Of a stretch of 14,239 nucleotides of DNA, positions 13,988-14,239 are shown in pieces (positions within the stretch are counted from its first letter, which is position 1; the number at the start of each line of letters is the position of its first letter). The notes below the pieces were generated by a model, which worked only from the letters and a program-made list of their open reading frames with translations, was not told the DNA's origin and ran no database searches. Source of the DNA: an uncultured Burkholderiales bacterium (GTDB lineage: Bacteria; Pseudomonadota; Gammaproteobacteria; Burkholderiales; Burkholderiaceae_E); the NCBI GenBank assembly GCA_903923345.1, contig CAIXXI010000059.1:1-14239 (forward strand), in the 5' to 3' direction. The position numbers and the translations under genes are program-made.

Positions 13988-14239
13988 TCAGCGGTGGCTG
14001 CGGTAGGGTTCTTCGAAGGGCAGGAAATCCTGCTCCGCAAGCGCCTCTTCGATCCAGGCTCGCACCGCCGGTGCCTCGCGCACACGGTCCATATAGGCCC
14101 GGATGCGATCGGAAACCGGCAGCTGATAGGTGTGCAGACGCATCACCACCGGGGCGTAAAAGGCGTCCAGTGCGCAGAACTCTCCCATGAGCATGCGGTC
14201 CTTGCCTAAGGCGTCCAGGCACTCATCCCACATGCGGCA
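13988..14239 (-). CDS. Glutathione S-transferase family protein, C-terminal part (partial)
   Basis: The last 83 residues of a gene that runs off the right edge. The visible part is the all-helical C-terminal domain of a glutathione S-transferase, recognisable by the segment CALDAFYAPVVMRLHTYQLP, a helix, VREAPAVRAWIEEALAE, and the end FEEPYRSHR. The thioredoxin-like glutathione-binding domain lies outside the window. The ATG at 14233 is internal, not the start; the frame stays open to the edge. It would conjugate or isomerise electrophilic compounds with glutathione, or act as a stress protein; the specific activity cannot be told. It is upstream of and on the same strand as the beta-oxidation operon, 184 bp apart. 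Confidence 0.85.
   Translation of the reverse strand, partial: CRMWDECLDALGKDRMLMGEFCALDAFYAPVVMRLHTYQLPVSDRIRAYMDRVREAPAVRAWIEEALAEQDFLPFEEPYRSHR

Overview
The window is GC-rich and dense with chromosomal genes. It looks like a betaproteobacterium, probably of the order Burkholderiales. I infer this from codon composition and from the flavour of the acyl-CoA, glutathione S-transferase, Hsp20 and CbpA proteins; there is no rRNA or other marker to confirm it. Fourteen complete protein genes and one partial gene cover almost everything. No stretch over 300 bases lacks a gene; the largest gaps (about 210, 184 and 137 bases) are promoter regions. I see no tRNA, rRNA, CRISPR array, insertion sequence or phage gene.

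Layout from left to right. (1) A minus-strand pair: a cytochrome P450 (898-2355) followed by a C-factor/CsgA-like short-chain dehydrogenase (117-857). The P450 is preceded by a striking 30-bp near-palindrome, and the dehydrogenase ends inside a 13-bp tandem repeat. (2) A protein-quality-control block: cbpA-type DnaJ co-chaperone (minus) facing two Hsp20 small heat-shock proteins (plus), with only 14 bp between the divergent start codons. (3) A long acyl-CoA synthetase (minus), convergent with the second hsp20 through a shared hairpin. (4) A plus-strand operon: MoxR AAA+ ATPase, CoxE-like von Willebrand A protein (the two overlap by 1 base) and a second short-chain dehydrogenase with short tandem repeats after its stop. 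(5) A VapC/VapB toxin-antitoxin pair (minus) with an AT-rich operator-promoter. (6) A minus-strand operon: a bifunctional enoyl-CoA hydratase/3-hydroxyacyl-CoA dehydrogenase, a VOC-family protein and a small muconolactone-isomerase-like protein. (7) The C-terminal part of a glutathione S-transferase at the right edge.

Taken together this is a lipid or acyl-CoA oxidation neighbourhood. The synthetase activates an acid, the bifunctional enzyme runs the hydration and dehydrogenation steps of beta-oxidation, and the P450 and short-chain dehydrogenases could hydroxylate and oxidise a hydrophobic substrate. The chaperone block and the TA module are separate functions. The least explained element is the MoxR/CoxE pair. 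Such pairs normally activate a specific metalloenzyme, yet no recognisable client (CO dehydrogenase, NO reductase, Rubisco) lies here, and the pair is instead linked to acyl-CoA synthetase and dehydrogenase genes.
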